A stretch of 64,000 nt of DNA from Aliikangiella marina (GCF_007004765.1 NZ_VIKR01000002.1:310001-374000), one strand, 5' to 3'. Shown: positions 37,641-48,099, counted from the stretch's first letter. Translations and numbers: made by a program. The notes: a model not told the origin generated them from the letters alone.

Positions 37641-38753
37641 GTGGCCGTCAATAATTTCCTAATTTTTACTAAGCGAGTATTGCCACTTTCCAATACCTTT
37701 GTTGCAAATCAAGCGCGTTTTTTAAAAGCGTTTAATCCGGTGTTTACTGGTTTTTCCCATGACTCGTCTGGCCAGCACTTAATTGAAAACCATCAGAGTT
37801 GCGTATTGAGTGACTTTAGTAAATTTCCAAAGTGGGACAAGTTCTTGCTGGAAGGATTTAGCCAGGTTTCTAAGCCGTGGTTAAAAGCGCTTGAAACGTT
37901 TAAGCCGAAATTCATTCATGCGCATTTTGGTAAAGGCGGATTTTATTCCGGAGCGATTGCCGACGCATTAGAAATCCCGTTAGTGGTAACTTTTCACGGT
38001 TCCGACGTTACCCAAAAAGATAGGTTCTCTTACAATCAAAAACATCGAGAATTCGTTTTTAAGAAAGCGCAGCATGTTATTGCTTCTTCCCAATTTATTG
38101 CCGACAAACTGATTGCTCGGGGTTGTCCTGAGGATAAATTAACGGTTCACTATATTGGTATTGATAATCAATTTTTTAAACCTTCACTAGAGAAAAGTGA
38201 GTCGCCAAGCGTTCTATTTGTTGGACGACTCATAGAGCAGAAAGGATGCGAGTATTTGCTTAATGCGATGCATCAAGTCAACAAAGTTATACCGCAAGCC
38301 CAGTTGCTCATTGCTGGCGATGGTGTGGAACGTAAAAAGTTAGAGTCAATTGCGGCAGGTTTAACCAATGTAAAATTCTTAGGACCCCAGAATTCTGCGC
38401 AAATAAAAACTTTATTGGATAAGGCTTGGGTCATGTGTGCTCCAAGCGTAGTGATGCGCCGTGGAAACGAAGAGGGCCTGGGTATGGTCTTTTTAGAAGC
38501 GCAAGCGATGGGAACGCCAGTTGTATCTTTTGATACTGGTGGTGTTTCTGAAGCGGTTAAAAATGATCAAACGGGTATTTTAGTTGAAGAGCGCTCGGTT
38601 GACGCTTTAGCCGAAGGACTGCTCTCGTTATTAAGTTCCTCGGAAAAAAGACGCGCCTTCGCGGCAGCGGGAATCGAACGCATCGAAAAACAGTTTAATT
38701 TAGAAAAACAAACTCGACGCTTTGAACAAATTTATTCATCTTTGATTGACTAA
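37641..38753 (+). CDS. Family 4 glycosyltransferase
   Basis: A 370-residue GT-B fold enzyme. The C-terminal half has the GT4 signatures FVGRLIEQKGCEYLL (about 195-209) and EGLGMVFLEAQAMGTPVV (about 278-295; E-x7-E), and the N-terminal half has HAHFGKGG and VTFHGSDV. It starts with GTG at 37641 behind a clear ggagga site. It is 50 bp after the GT-A gene and 14 bp before the acyltransferase, so an operon is likely. Retaining transfer from a nucleotide sugar is expected; the acceptor is unknown. Confidence 0.9.
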   Translation: MAVNNFLIFTKRVLPLSNTFVANQARFLKAFNPVFTGFSHDSSGQHLIENHQSCVLSDFSKFPKWDKFLLEGFSQVSKPWLKALETFKPKFIHAHFGKGGFYSGAIADALEIPLVVTFHGSDVTQKDRFSYNQKHREFVFKKAQHVIASSQFIADKLIARGCPEDKLTVHYIGIDNQFFKPSLEKSESPSVLFVGRLIEQKGCEYLLNAMHQVNKVIPQAQLLIAGDGVERKKLESIAAGLTNVKFLGPQNSAQIKTLLDKAWVMCAPSVVMRRGNEEGLGMVFLEAQAMGTPVVSFDTGGVSEAVKNDQTGILVEERSVDALAEGLLSLLSSSEKRRAFAAAGIERIEKQFNLEKQTRRFEQIYSSLID

Positions 38754-38767
38754 AGCAAGATAAAAAT

Positions 38768-40798
38768 ATGGCTAATATTCATTATCGTCCAGAAATAGAT
38801 GGACTTCGCGCAATTGCCGTGATGTCAGTTATTGTTTTTCATGCCGGTGTAGAGTCGATGTCAGGCGGCTTTATTGGTGTGGATGTGTTCTACGTTATTT
38901 CGGGTTTTTTAATTACGCGCATTTTACTTAAAAGCGTTGCAGAAGAAAAATTTTCCTTTTCCGATTTTTACGCGAGAAGAATAAAACGCTTGCTACCTGC
39001 GGCGATGGTGCTGATTGTTTGTACTTTAATTTTCGGTGCCTTTATCTTGTCACCCAATCGCTATATCGAATTAGCGAAAAGCGCATTTTACTCCAACTTA
39101 TTCTTGGCCAATGTGTGGTTTATGAAAAACTCTGGCTATTTTGATCTATCGACGCAGATCCAGCCACTGGTGCATATGTGGTCCTTGGCTGTAGAAGAAC
39201 AGTTTTATCTTTTTTATCCGCTGCTGCTTGTGTTTGCGAATAAGATTGGTGGTATCAGTGGAATTAAGTTTTTAGTTTTATTTATTTTAGTGAGTTCTTT
39301 TGGCTTAAATTTATGGCTTATCGATACTCAACCTGATTTTACTTTTTATATGCTACCGACAAGAGCGTGGGAGTTAGCTATCGGCGCTGCGCTCAATTTT
39401 CTTTTGGTACCGAAAGGTTTAAAGTGGCAATTGAGTGCCATGTCATTACTCGGATTTGTCATGGTAGTGAGTAGTTTTTTCGTGATTAACCACAACGACG
39501 CTTTCCCAGGAATACTTGCCTTAATACCAGCCTTAGGAACCGCTTTTATTATTTATGGCTTGAGTGAGCAAGATAATATACTCAAGCAATTTTTGAGCAA
39601 CAAGCCAATGGTATTTATTGGGAAAATTTCTTACTCTGCTTACCTATGGCACTGGCCGATAGTTGTTTATTATCGAATTTATGTCAACGAACGTGCGTTT
39701 AACGGTTTTGAAGTTCTAATGTTGATTAGTGCAAGTTTGCTCGCGGGTTATTGGTCGTGGAAATATATTGAAGAACGTTATCGTTATCGGCAACTGTCCA
39801 ATAAAAAGGTCTTCAGAGTAACACGTTGGGCAACCGCATTGGCTATCTTGTTGTCACTGGGAATTTATTTATCCAATGGCATGGCTTTTAGGATGAGTGA
39901 AAGTCAGCTAGTTGTTGCCGATGATGATTTAATGTGGGACATCAATTGCACTGAGTCGATGAAGCCATTTAAAGAACTTGACGAATCATTTTGTGTTGTC
40001 GGCGTACCTTGGCAGGAAGCGAAAACAAAAGCCATTATATGGGGAGATAGTCATTCTCAACACTGGGCACAAATTTTTGATCTGCAAGCTAAGTCAAAAA
40101 ATATGTCGGTTCTGATTGGACCAAGAAAATGTCCTGCGTATTTAGAAGGTAATATTGTAAAGTCTCATTACCCTCGTTATCCTACTTTTACAGAAGACTG
40201 TACCACCCGAAATCAAGTCGTTTTAGAGTGGCTGGATCAAAACCCAGAAGTCGATCTCATTGTTCTAGCGGCAGCATGGTCGGGACACGCAAGAATGAGT
40301 TATTCAGACTCACAGCCCGACAACCTCAACAGTTTGCCGCTAGAAGACAAGTCGTCAGATCTCGGAGTAAAGGCAATTGAGCCAGCTTTCGCTTTATTGC
40401 TTGATAAGTTAAGCGAGCGCTCTGTCATGTTGCTAGCGGATATTCCGCGGCCAAATAAAGTCTTGAATGAGTGTGCTTTCTCAGAGAATACTTGGTTATT
40501 ACGGAGTCGATGTAAAGATTCCGACTATAAAATACTGAATGCTGATACGATACTTGATTGGCACAAAGCGACTGATCAGCTATTAAATGATCTTGCGAGT
40601 AGATACCCTAACACGACGGCGATAATTCCTACAGCGGCACTTTGCGATGAAAAGTCGTGTGAAACCTATATCAATAATGAGCTAATCTATAAAGATGCGA
40701 ATCACATTCGAAGGAACCTCAAACCCGATTCCGCTTTAGCTTTAGCAAAAGTTATTGGCATTGAGAGTTACTTAGAGTCCTTTAATAGCGGCAACTAA
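38768..40798 (+). CDS. Acyltransferase (OafA-type) with C-terminal SGNH domain
   Basis: A 676-residue membrane enzyme. The N-terminal acyltransferase-3 domain has ten or more helices and the conserved RPEIDGLRAIAV (residues 7-18) and MWSLAVEEQFYLFYP (about 137) motifs. The C-terminal periplasmic SGNH hydrolase-like domain (about 400-670) has GDSHSQHW (block I) and DANHIRR (block V with Asp and His). Such fusions O-acetylate LPS O-antigen or other surface glycans. It starts 14 bp after the GT4 gene and is followed by a hairpin terminator, closing the three-gene cassette. Confidence 0.92.
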   Translation: MANIHYRPEIDGLRAIAVMSVIVFHAGVESMSGGFIGVDVFYVISGFLITRILLKSVAEEKFSFSDFYARRIKRLLPAAMVLIVCTLIFGAFILSPNRYIELAKSAFYSNLFLANVWFMKNSGYFDLSTQIQPLVHMWSLAVEEQFYLFYPLLLVFANKIGGISGIKFLVLFILVSSFGLNLWLIDTQPDFTFYMLPTRAWELAIGAALNFLLVPKGLKWQLSAMSLLGFVMVVSSFFVINHNDAFPGILALIPALGTAFIIYGLSEQDNILKQFLSNKPMVFIGKISYSAYLWHWPIVVYYRIYVNERAFNGFEVLMLISASLLAGYWSWKYIEERYRYRQLSNKKVFRVTRWATALAILLSLGIYLSNGMAFRMSESQLVVADDDLMWDINCTESMKPFKELDESFCVVGVPWQEAKTKAIIWGDSHSQHWAQIFDLQAKSKNMSVLIGPRKCPAYLEGNIVKSHYPRYPTFTEDCTTRNQVVLEWLDQNPEVDLIVLAAAWSGHARMSYSDSQPDNLNSLPLEDKSSDLGVKAIEPAFALLLDKLSERSVMLLADIPRPNKVLNECAFSENTWLLRSRCKDSDYKILNADTILDWHKATDQLLNDLASRYPNTTAIIPTAALCDEKSCETYINNELIYKDANHIRRNLKPDSALALAKVIGIESYLESFNSGN

Positions 40799-40822
40799 GC
40801 GCCTTGGTATTAGGCGCGTTTT
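40799..40822 (+). terminator. Hairpin terminator after acyltransferase gene
   Basis: GCGCC (40799-40803) pairs with GGCGC (40813-40817) over a 9-nt loop, followed by a short T tract (GTTTTC). The stem begins right at the stop codon. The U tract is short, so efficiency may be moderate. Confidence 0.6.
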
Positions 40823-40995
40823 CAGTCTTTTGGACTCGTATTACTGGTATTGTCAAAGATTAATCACTTGGTTCAGTTTTAGTTAAGTTTTATTTTGCTA
40901 AGCTAATAGGTAAGTTGCTCAATTGTACGCAGATATTGTCGCGATGTGATAATCCGCTAAAACCTGTGATACACCGAAACTAAACTGGGATTATT

Positions 40996-41421
40996 ATGAA
41001 AATCATGCCTTCCATCTTTGCTGTCATAGTCTTGCTGTTTACGGCCGCTTGTTCCACGCATTATTCAGTTCATGGGCATTCTCACCCTCATCATCGAGGT
41101 AACGTAACCGTTGGGGTACATGGCCATTCCCACGGTAGAGCGGGTGCAGTGTTGGGCGCGTTAGTTGTTGGAGGCGTTATCGGCCATATGATTTCAGAAG
41201 CTTCTGATGACGATGAACCACAGCGAAGGGTTGTTGTTGAAAAGGAGTACTCCGACGATACTGAGAGTGTCGTTAATGGCTATGAGATTGACAGTCACCA
41301 AACTGCGCCTCTGGATAGTCGTTGGTATCAGCGTGGCAAAGACGGTAAATGCTATTTGATGGAATCTGTCGATGGGACTAGCCAGGTGGTCTCTTTGGTG
41401 CCCGACTATTCGTGTGGCTAG
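40996..41421 (+). CDS. Histidine-rich small lipoprotein of unknown function
   Basis: A 141-residue predicted lipoprotein: the signal ends at TAA-C (Cys19). The mature N-terminus is very rich in histidine (HGHSHPHHR and HGHSHGR, about residues 26-50), followed by a glycine/alanine hydrophobic stretch (AGAVLGALVVGGVIGHMI, about 52-69) like a glycine-zipper membrane segment, then an acidic linker and a C-terminal domain with two cysteines (KCYL and YSCG). The His cluster suggests binding of zinc, nickel or copper, but that is inference. No neighbour gives a clue: it stands alone before a convergent c-di-GMP gene, with a 108-bp spacer holding a GTTTAC/GTAAAC hairpin (41506-41521). Confidence 0.8.
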   Translation: MKIMPSIFAVIVLLFTAACSTHYSVHGHSHPHHRGNVTVGVHGHSHGRAGAVLGALVVGGVIGHMISEASDDDEPQRRVVVEKEYSDDTESVVNGYEIDSHQTAPLDSRWYQRGKDGKCYLMESVDGTSQVVSLVPDYSCG

Positions 41422-41529
41422 AACAATAAACAACAACGGGGCTGATTAGTCCAAATTAGCCTTGCTTCTCTTAACTATTGTTACTGATTTGCAGTTAATC
41501 TTTGCGTTTACAGCGGTAAACAAGTGCGT

Positions 41530-44001
41530 TTATGACCGCCCAAACTGAGAGGCATTTTCGGTGAACTTATCGCTAAGGTTGGTGTTTACAACCAGTTGTT
41601 CAGCGATCGTTTTTGGAACTGGCTTGGCAAAGTGATACCCCTGACCATACTGACATCCCATCTCTGTGAGCTTTTCTAGCTGTAGTTCCGTCTCTATTCC
41701 TTCGGCGACGAGAGATATCTGCATGGTTTTCGCTAAAGCAACAATCATATTGATGATTGGGTGATCGGGGGTTTGATGATTGATATTCGTAACAAATGAG
41801 CGATCGATTTTGAGAATATCAAATGGTAAATGATTCAGATAGCTCAGCGAAGAATAACCTGTTCCAAAATCATCTAGTGAGATTTTTACGCCAATCAGTT
41901 TGAGTTGATGAAACAAATGACGCGCTTTGCCGATGTTTTCCATAAGAACGCTTTCGGTCAACTCGATGACAAGCCGGCTAGGGTCAAGGCTAAATTGGCG
42001 AATTGTTTGCTTAATCTCTTTTATTAACAATGAATCAACAAAACGGTGGGCTGAGATATTGAAACTGATATAAATGGGGTCATTGTTCAGTTTGCCCCAT
42101 TCTTGTAGCTGGCGGCCCACACTGACGAGTAGCTGACGATCGATTTCTCTTATGAGATTATTTTGTTCAGCGACTTGAATAAATTCGCCCGGGGCAATTA
42201 TTCCTTTAGTGGGATGATCCCAACGCATCAAAGCCTCAAACCCAACTACCTTTTGAGAGGCGAGATTAACAATTGGCTGGAAGTAAAAGATTAACTGCTT
42301 TTTCTCGATGGCAATTTTAAGCTCTTCGATTAAAACTCTTTCTTTGAGAATGGCTTGATGCAAACCCACTTCATAAATTTTAATATTGTTTTTGCCTTGT
42401 TTCTTCGCATGATACATTGCGTGACTAGCGTTCTTTAAAAGCGACTCTGCTGAATCTATCGACTTGTCGATGAGGGCTATTCCAATACTAATTGAAGTCG
42501 TGATTTGGACATTATCAATACGGATGGGGTGTCGCATGCGTTCGAGAATTAAATTCGCAATTTGAATCGCCCGAGCTTGGCTAACATTAGACTCAAGTAA
42601 CACCGCAAATTCATCTCCGCCAATTCTTGCTAGGGTATCGCTTTTACTCAGTAACGAACCAATCTGGTTGGCTGCGACTCGGAGCAATAGATCGCCTTTT
42701 TGATGGCCATACTTGTCATTAATGAGCTTAAAGTCGTCAAGATCGATAAAAAGAACCGATAAAGCGCTTTTTGATTTATCGATAACTAAAGAAAATGCAT
42801 GCTCCAAGCGATCCATGAATAATGCACGGTTTGGTATGCCTGTCGCTTGATCATGAAGGGCTTGATATTGAAGCCTTTGCTCTTGAATTTTACGCCCAAT
42901 AGCACTGCTGATGTGTTGACCTAGAAATGTCAGAAACTCTTTATTTTCATAACTAAACTGAATCGACTGGTCATAACTTTGCATGGCGATGGCACCAGAA
43001 AATTCATCATCGATTTCAAATGGAACTGCCATCCAGCTTGTTGGAATTTTATCGCGAAATATAAGACGGTTTTGCTTAAATAATATTTTCAGATCTTCAC
43101 TTTCGAGGAGGTAGGCTTTTTGTCTTTTAATGACTTCGGCAACTAGCAAGTTATTAGTATCCCTATCCGGTAATTGGAAATTGAATTGATGAACTGCGTT
43201 ATCGTCTTGAATGTAAGGAAAACTAAACTTATTGGTCTGTTTATTGTATAAGACTACAAAGAAACTTTGAGCTTTAACTTGTCGGCTGATGATTTCGTGG
43301 ATCCGGGTGTAGAGTTCTTCTTTTGAGCGAGTGACAAAAGTTAAATTTGAAATCTCGAGGTAGATATCACTTAGCTTTTTCGATTCGCCAATCGCATTGA
43401 CTAGCTCTTCTAAAGTCTCGACGTTTTGTTCTGCGGTTAGTTTCGAAGCTAATGCACTTGCGAGTATTTCTAAGTATCGTTGATGTTCATTACTAAAAAA
43501 TCCTCTTTGACTGTGTTCCGAGTCAATTACGCCGAGGACTTTGTTTTTAAAAATAATTGGCACTGCCAGCTCCGAAGCTCGGCTTTGATCATCGACGATA
43601 TAATTGGGATCTTTACTGGTGTCCTTCACAATAACCGACTGTTTTGATTTAGCACATCGGCCAACAATTCCTTCACCAATTTTTAAAGTGATAGGATTAA
43701 TAATTTTTTCTTGATAAGGACTTTTAGGACCATAAGCCGCTACTTGTTTTAAGGTGACGTCGTCTTCTTCCAAGAGATAGATGACGCAATCTTCGAAGTC
43801 TAATGACTTAATTGTGTGTTGGGCGAGATGCCAAATGATCTCTGGCACCGAATTGATCTGATTGATTTTAATAATAAAGTCAAACAGTGCATCCATGTAA
43901 ACATATCGAGCTTGCAGATCACGCTTATTTTCTTTGATATTAGCTTTGTTTGACGATTGATTAGGCTGTTCCGACAAAGTAAGTGCCTTTTCCTTAACCA
44001 C
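41530..44001 (-). CDS. GAF-GAF-GGDEF-EAL c-di-GMP signalling protein
   Basis: An 823-residue soluble protein. Two GAF domains (about 45-200 and 225-375) are followed by GGDEF (GGDEF at 461-465) and EAL (EAL at 589-591, with AEGIE and GQGY near the end). Both catalytic motifs are intact, so it could both make and break c-di-GMP, though such fusions often favour hydrolysis. The RxxD inhibitory site is absent (SKSD). No membrane helix is seen, and the GAF domains may bind a small ligand or haem. It lies downstream of rpoD on the same strand but behind the rpoD terminator (stop of rpoD at 44186), so it is a separate unit. Confidence 0.93.
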   Translation of the reverse strand: MVKEKALTLSEQPNQSSNKANIKENKRDLQARYVYMDALFDFIIKINQINSVPEIIWHLAQHTIKSLDFEDCVIYLLEEDDVTLKQVAAYGPKSPYQEKIINPITLKIGEGIVGRCAKSKQSVIVKDTSKDPNYIVDDQSRASELAVPIIFKNKVLGVIDSEHSQRGFFSNEHQRYLEILASALASKLTAEQNVETLEELVNAIGESKKLSDIYLEISNLTFVTRSKEELYTRIHEIISRQVKAQSFFVVLYNKQTNKFSFPYIQDDNAVHQFNFQLPDRDTNNLLVAEVIKRQKAYLLESEDLKILFKQNRLIFRDKIPTSWMAVPFEIDDEFSGAIAMQSYDQSIQFSYENKEFLTFLGQHISSAIGRKIQEQRLQYQALHDQATGIPNRALFMDRLEHAFSLVIDKSKSALSVLFIDLDDFKLINDKYGHQKGDLLLRVAANQIGSLLSKSDTLARIGGDEFAVLLESNVSQARAIQIANLILERMRHPIRIDNVQITTSISIGIALIDKSIDSAESLLKNASHAMYHAKKQGKNNIKIYEVGLHQAILKERVLIEELKIAIEKKQLIFYFQPIVNLASQKVVGFEALMRWDHPTKGIIAPGEFIQVAEQNNLIREIDRQLLVSVGRQLQEWGKLNNDPIYISFNISAHRFVDSLLIKEIKQTIRQFSLDPSRLVIELTESVLMENIGKARHLFHQLKLIGVKISLDDFGTGYSSLSYLNHLPFDILKIDRSFVTNINHQTPDHPIINMIVALAKTMQISLVAEGIETELQLEKLTEMGCQYGQGYHFAKPVPKTIAEQLVVNTNLSDKFTENASQFGRS

Positions 44002-44150
44002 TTAGTTTCAGTATAGAAGAAGGCCGCTTGAGTTGCTTGATAATTGATTTAAATTCTTAGAATGGTCATTAAAATGCCGATATCTGCTGCGAAAAATAGG
44101 TATTCTATTCTATGGGTGATGGCTTGATTGAAACCATGAAATTTTGAAAT

Positions 44151-44180
44151 AAAAAAAAGAGCCTAAAAAGGCTCTTTTTA
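44151..44180 (-). terminator. Intrinsic terminator after rpoD
   Basis: Read on the minus strand: AAAAAGAGCC, six-base loop, GGCTCTTTTT followed by more T residues, just 6 bp beyond the rpoD stop. The ten-base complementary arms are at 44154-44163 and 44170-44179. It ends the macromolecular synthesis operon. Confidence 0.92.
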
Positions 44181-44185
44181 TAATA

Positions 44186-46042
44186 TTACTCGTCCAAGAA
44201 ACTTCTGAGTCGATCGGAGCGCGTTGGATGCCGCAGCTTTCTGAGAGCTTTGGCTTCAATCTGTCTGATACGCTCTCGAGTAACATCAAACTGCTTACCG
44301 ACTTCTTCAAGTGTATGATCGGTATTCATGTCGATTCCAAAACGCATTCTGAGTACTTTAGCTTCGCGCGCAGTCAAACCGGCGAGAACTGTTTTGGTCG
44401 CTTCTCGAAGGCTTTCTGAAGTTGCTGAATCAATAGGAGAATCTTGATTCGCATCTTCGATAAAGTCGCCAAGATGTGAATCTTCATCATCGCCAATCGG
44501 TGTTTCCATTGAAATCGGCTCTTTCGCGATTTTGAGAACTTTACGGATCTTGTCTTCAGGCATATCCATGCGTTCAGCCAGTTCTTCTGGTTGTGGTTCT
44601 CTACCCATTTCCTGGAGCATTTGGCGCGAAATACGATTTAGTTTGTTGATAGTCTCTATCATATGAACCGGAATACGAATCGTTCTGGCTTGATCAGCGA
44701 TGGAGCGCGTGATCGCCTGACGAATCCACCAAGTCGCGTAGGTAGAGAATTTATAGCCGCGGCGATATTCGAACTTATCGACGGCTTTCATCAAACCAAT
44801 GTTACCTTCCTGAATAAGGTCAAGAAATTGTAATCCACGGTTGGTATATTTTTTAGCAATCGAAATAACCAGCCTTAAATTGGCTTCAACCATTTCTTTT
44901 TTGGCTCTACGGGCTTTCGCTTCACCAATTGACATTCTGCGGTTGGTTTCTTTGACTTCTGCGATAGTTAAGTTACTGTCTTGCTCAACTTTGAGCATTT
45001 TGTTTTGACAACGAATGATGTCTTCAGCAACTTCTTCCAAGCGTTCAGTATATTCTGGCTCTTTAGCGAGAATCGAATCAATCCACTTAGTATTCGTTTC
45101 ACTTCCAGGGAAAGTGCGAATGAATTCCTTGCGCGGCATTTTTGCACTTTCTGTAGCCAGCTTCATGATTAAGCGTTCTTGCGTGCGGAGAGTAGCCATG
45201 CGAGAACGCATTCTCTCAGACAAGCGATCAAACATTTTCGGTAGTAATCTAAATTGAAGAAATGCTTCTTTCATCGCTTCAATATGCTTAACCGCTGTTT
45301 TGTGATTTCTGCCGTATTTCGAAATCGCACTGATTGATTTTTCGAAGCTTTTTCTTAAGTTTGCAAAGAGTTCCGCTGCGACTTCTGGATCGGGACCGAC
45401 GTTGCCTTCTTCTTCATCGTCGTCATCACTATCGACATCGGCGTCTTCGTCTGCAAGTTCTTCTTGTGGCACTTCTGAGCCAACATGACTTGCTGCCATC
45501 GCCGCTTCGTCTTCAGAGTCAGCAAAACCAGTAATAATGTCAGTTAATCGGATTTCGCCAGCTTGATATCGGTCATATTCATCAAGCAGTGTCGAAATCG
45601 TTTCAGGATATTCAGCAATCGAGGCGAGAACCTGGCGAATACCGTCTTCAATTCTGCGGGCGATCTCGATTTCGCCTTCTCGAGTGAGTAGCTCAACAGT
45701 ACCCATCTCTCGCATGTACATGCGCACTGGGTCTGTAGTTCGACCAAATTCACTATCAACACTTGCAAGTGCTGCCGCTGCTTCTTCAGCAGCGTCTTCA
45801 TCGGTAGCGGAGTTGTCGCTCATCAATAGTGCATCGGCTTCAGGTGCTGCTTCAAACACTTGAATACCCATGTCATTAATCATACTGATGATGTCTTCTA
45901 CCTGGTCTGGATCGACGATGTCAGGTGGAAGGTGATCATTAACTTCTGCATAGGTTAAATAACCTTGCTCTTTACCGCGAGAAATCAATAATTTCAGCTG
46001 GGATTGCTGTGATACCGTCGCCGGATTAGGATTGTCTGCCAT
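44186..46042 (-). CDS. rpoD: RNA polymerase sigma factor RpoD (sigma-70)
   Basis: A 618-residue primary sigma factor. Region 1.1 (about 1-80), region 1.2 ([17 protein letters not shown], about 97-113), an acidic non-conserved insert (about 165-215, many D/E), region 2 with the -10-binding [15 protein letters not shown] (about 430), region 3, and region 4 with the helix-turn-helix [18 protein letters not shown] near the C-terminus are all visible. It is the last gene of rpsU-yqeY-dnaG-rpoD, but a near-consensus promoter lies in the 209-bp spacer after dnaG, so it can be expressed on its own, as in E. coli. Confidence 0.98.
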   Translation of the reverse strand: MADNPNPATVSQQSQLKLLISRGKEQGYLTYAEVNDHLPPDIVDPDQVEDIISMINDMGIQVFEAAPEADALLMSDNSATDEDAAEEAAAALASVDSEFGRTTDPVRMYMREMGTVELLTREGEIEIARRIEDGIRQVLASIAEYPETISTLLDEYDRYQAGEIRLTDIITGFADSEDEAAMAASHVGSEVPQEELADEDADVDSDDDDEEEGNVGPDPEVAAELFANLRKSFEKSISAISKYGRNHKTAVKHIEAMKEAFLQFRLLPKMFDRLSERMRSRMATLRTQERLIMKLATESAKMPRKEFIRTFPGSETNTKWIDSILAKEPEYTERLEEVAEDIIRCQNKMLKVEQDSNLTIAEVKETNRRMSIGEAKARRAKKEMVEANLRLVISIAKKYTNRGLQFLDLIQEGNIGLMKAVDKFEYRRGYKFSTYATWWIRQAITRSIADQARTIRIPVHMIETINKLNRISRQMLQEMGREPQPEELAERMDMPEDKIRKVLKIAKEPISMETPIGDDEDSHLGDFIEDANQDSPIDSATSESLREATKTVLAGLTAREAKVLRMRFGIDMNTDHTLEEVGKQFDVTRERIRQIEAKALRKLRHPTRSDRLRSFLDE

Positions 46043-46126
46043 TCACTATAACCTTAAAAAGGACAAAAATTACTCAGTTCAGTGTCGAAATTTCCATGCA
46101 TCAACAATGCGAACACGAAACCGCCA

Positions 46127-46156
46127 ATTATACACAGTCTAGACCGTGATCAGCAA
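46127..46156 (-). promoter_or_regulatory. Internal promoter for rpoD
   Basis: On the minus strand TTGCTG (46151-46156) and a perfect TATAAT (46127-46132) with an 18-bp spacer, 84 bp before the rpoD start. It lets rpoD be expressed apart from rpsU-yqeY-dnaG. The -35 match is partial. Confidence 0.6.
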
Positions 46157-46251
46157 GAATACTAACCGCTATCTGGGTATAAACTGAAAAAAAATCAAGG
46201 TAGGGTTAAAAATGCCAACTGAGACTCAAAAATCAAAGACTTATAGTGATT

Positions 46252-48099
46252 TTAGTTTTTGTGGATCGCTTGTTGCAGCTGTTTTAAGGTGGCTTTTTCC
46301 GATTCGTCGAGTAGCTGAGTTTTAGATTTCTCAATAAGTGCGTCCCACTGCTCTAAAAGATAGGTTTTTTCGAGTCTTTTGATTATCTCGCACACTTCAA
46401 TTTGTGCATTATCGGCGTGGGTGTGTAGTTCGCTGACAGCTAACTTTTGAAGATGCGGGTGTTCGGGGCGATCTCGCCAATGTTCAATTAACATCGCCGT
46501 AGTCATATCCTCATGTTTATCAAGCAGCTGGCACATTTCGAATAAGATTTGAGCGCCGGGATCTTGAATGGCTTGTAGCCAGTTGAGATCGGCTGCGGGC
46601 ATCGCGTCAGGAAATTGTAGCAGCAATGCGATTGCCCGCCTGAATGTTGCACGACTTTGTTGCTGAGAGTCTTGCTCAGAGTCGGCTGGCTGTGGGTTCC
46701 CAAACTGTTGGTTTGGAGCACGCGAATAGTTTGCAGAGTGTGTTTTCTGGTCTTGATTAGCTCGAGGGTGTTGTTGTGAATTTGAACTAACACTTTGATT
46801 TTCATTAGTTTCTTCAAGTACTTTCGCAAGCTGCTCTTGGTTTAACCCTGATAATTCACAAAGTCTAGCTGAAAATCGTGCCGCAAGAATGGCATCTTTT
46901 ATTTCTTGGTAGAAAGGTTTCGCCAGGTGAACCAATCGTGCTGGCCCCTCAAAAGTATTCATATCCACTTGTGATTTTAAATACTCAATTAGATAGTCAA
47001 ACAAGGTGGTCGCATTTTCAACTTGTTGCCGAAAAGCATCGGCCCCGATCTTTCGGACTAAAGTATCCGGATCCTCCCCATCAGGTAAAAAGATGAGGCG
47101 TACCTCGCGAGTCTCTCTGACTAGCGGCAGCGCATGTTTTAGTGCACGAACCGCGGCTGCTCTTCCTGCCTTATCGCCATCAAAACAGAAGACGACCTTG
47201 GGACATATTCTAAATAAAGTCTGTAAGTGCTCACTTGTAGTGGCAGTACCCAGAGTTGCGGCTGCATTTTGAATCCCGAATTGAGCAAGCGCGACGACGT
47301 CCATGTAGCCTTCAACAATAATCACATGATCAATGTTGCGCATTTGACGGCGCATTTCGAATAACCCGTAGAGCTCGCGCCCCTTGTGGAATAAATCGGT
47401 TTCGGGAGAATTTAAGTATTTCGGTTCACCTTTATCGATGACTCTGCCGCCAAAGCCAAGCACTTGGCCCCTGCGATTTCTGATTGGAAACATTATCCGA
47501 TCGCGAAAGCGGTCATATGCTCGACCATCATCTTTTTGAATCATCATACCGGTAGCAACGAGATCTTTGGTTAACTTTTCTTTGTCGCTGTCTAAGTGCA
47601 TGAGATTTTGCCAGCCATCGGGAACGAAACCCATTCCATAAGTCTTGGCGATTTCACCGCTCAACCCACGATTTTTTAAATAAGCGATTGCTCTCTTGGC
47701 TTTCGGGTGGTTTTTGAGCTGTTGCTGATAATGGTTTGCGACTTTTCCCATTAAAGGAAACAAGTCATTGTGCTGTTGCTGTTGACTGCCTGAATATGCC
47801 TCTCGGGGGACTTCCAAGCCTTGTTGTGCGGCGAGATCTTCAATCGCAGCGACGAATTCTTGGCCCTCATACTCCATCAGAAAAGTAAGTGCATTGCCAC
47901 TCGCGCCACATCCGAAACAGTAGTAAAACTGTTTGTCGGGGTTCACTGAAAATGAAGGGGTCTTTTCATTGTGGAACGGACAACATGCAGTATAGTTTCG
48001 ACCGGCTTTTTTCAAGGAAACTCGTCGGTCAATGATTTCAACTAAATCACAGCGAGCGAGAAGCTCGTTAATAAAAGACTGTGGTATTCGTCCTGCCAT
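46252..48099 (-). CDS. dnaG: DNA primase
   Basis: A 615-residue primase that makes RNA primers at the fork. The N-terminal zinc-binding domain has C40, H43, C61 and C64; the catalytic core holds the TOPRIM motifs VEGYMDVV (about 267) and DGDKAGR (about 310); and a Gln/Ser/Asn-rich linker (about 430-480) leads to the C-terminal DnaB-binding helical bundle (about 490-615). It lies between yqeY and rpoD. The 171-bp spacer upstream (48100-48270) contains two short hairpins (TGGGC/GCCCA and CGAGC/GCTCG) and no promoter that I trust. Confidence 0.98.
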   Translation of the reverse strand: MAGRIPQSFINELLARCDLVEIIDRRVSLKKAGRNYTACCPFHNEKTPSFSVNPDKQFYYCFGCGASGNALTFLMEYEGQEFVAAIEDLAAQQGLEVPREAYSGSQQQQHNDLFPLMGKVANHYQQQLKNHPKAKRAIAYLKNRGLSGEIAKTYGMGFVPDGWQNLMHLDSDKEKLTKDLVATGMMIQKDDGRAYDRFRDRIMFPIRNRRGQVLGFGGRVIDKGEPKYLNSPETDLFHKGRELYGLFEMRRQMRNIDHVIIVEGYMDVVALAQFGIQNAAATLGTATTSEHLQTLFRICPKVVFCFDGDKAGRAAAVRALKHALPLVRETREVRLIFLPDGEDPDTLVRKIGADAFRQQVENATTLFDYLIEYLKSQVDMNTFEGPARLVHLAKPFYQEIKDAILAARFSARLCELSGLNQEQLAKVLEETNENQSVSSNSQQHPRANQDQKTHSANYSRAPNQQFGNPQPADSEQDSQQQSRATFRRAIALLLQFPDAMPAADLNWLQAIQDPGAQILFEMCQLLDKHEDMTTAMLIEHWRDRPEHPHLQKLAVSELHTHADNAQIEVCEIIKRLEKTYLLEQWDALIEKSKTQLLDESEKATLKQLQQAIHKN

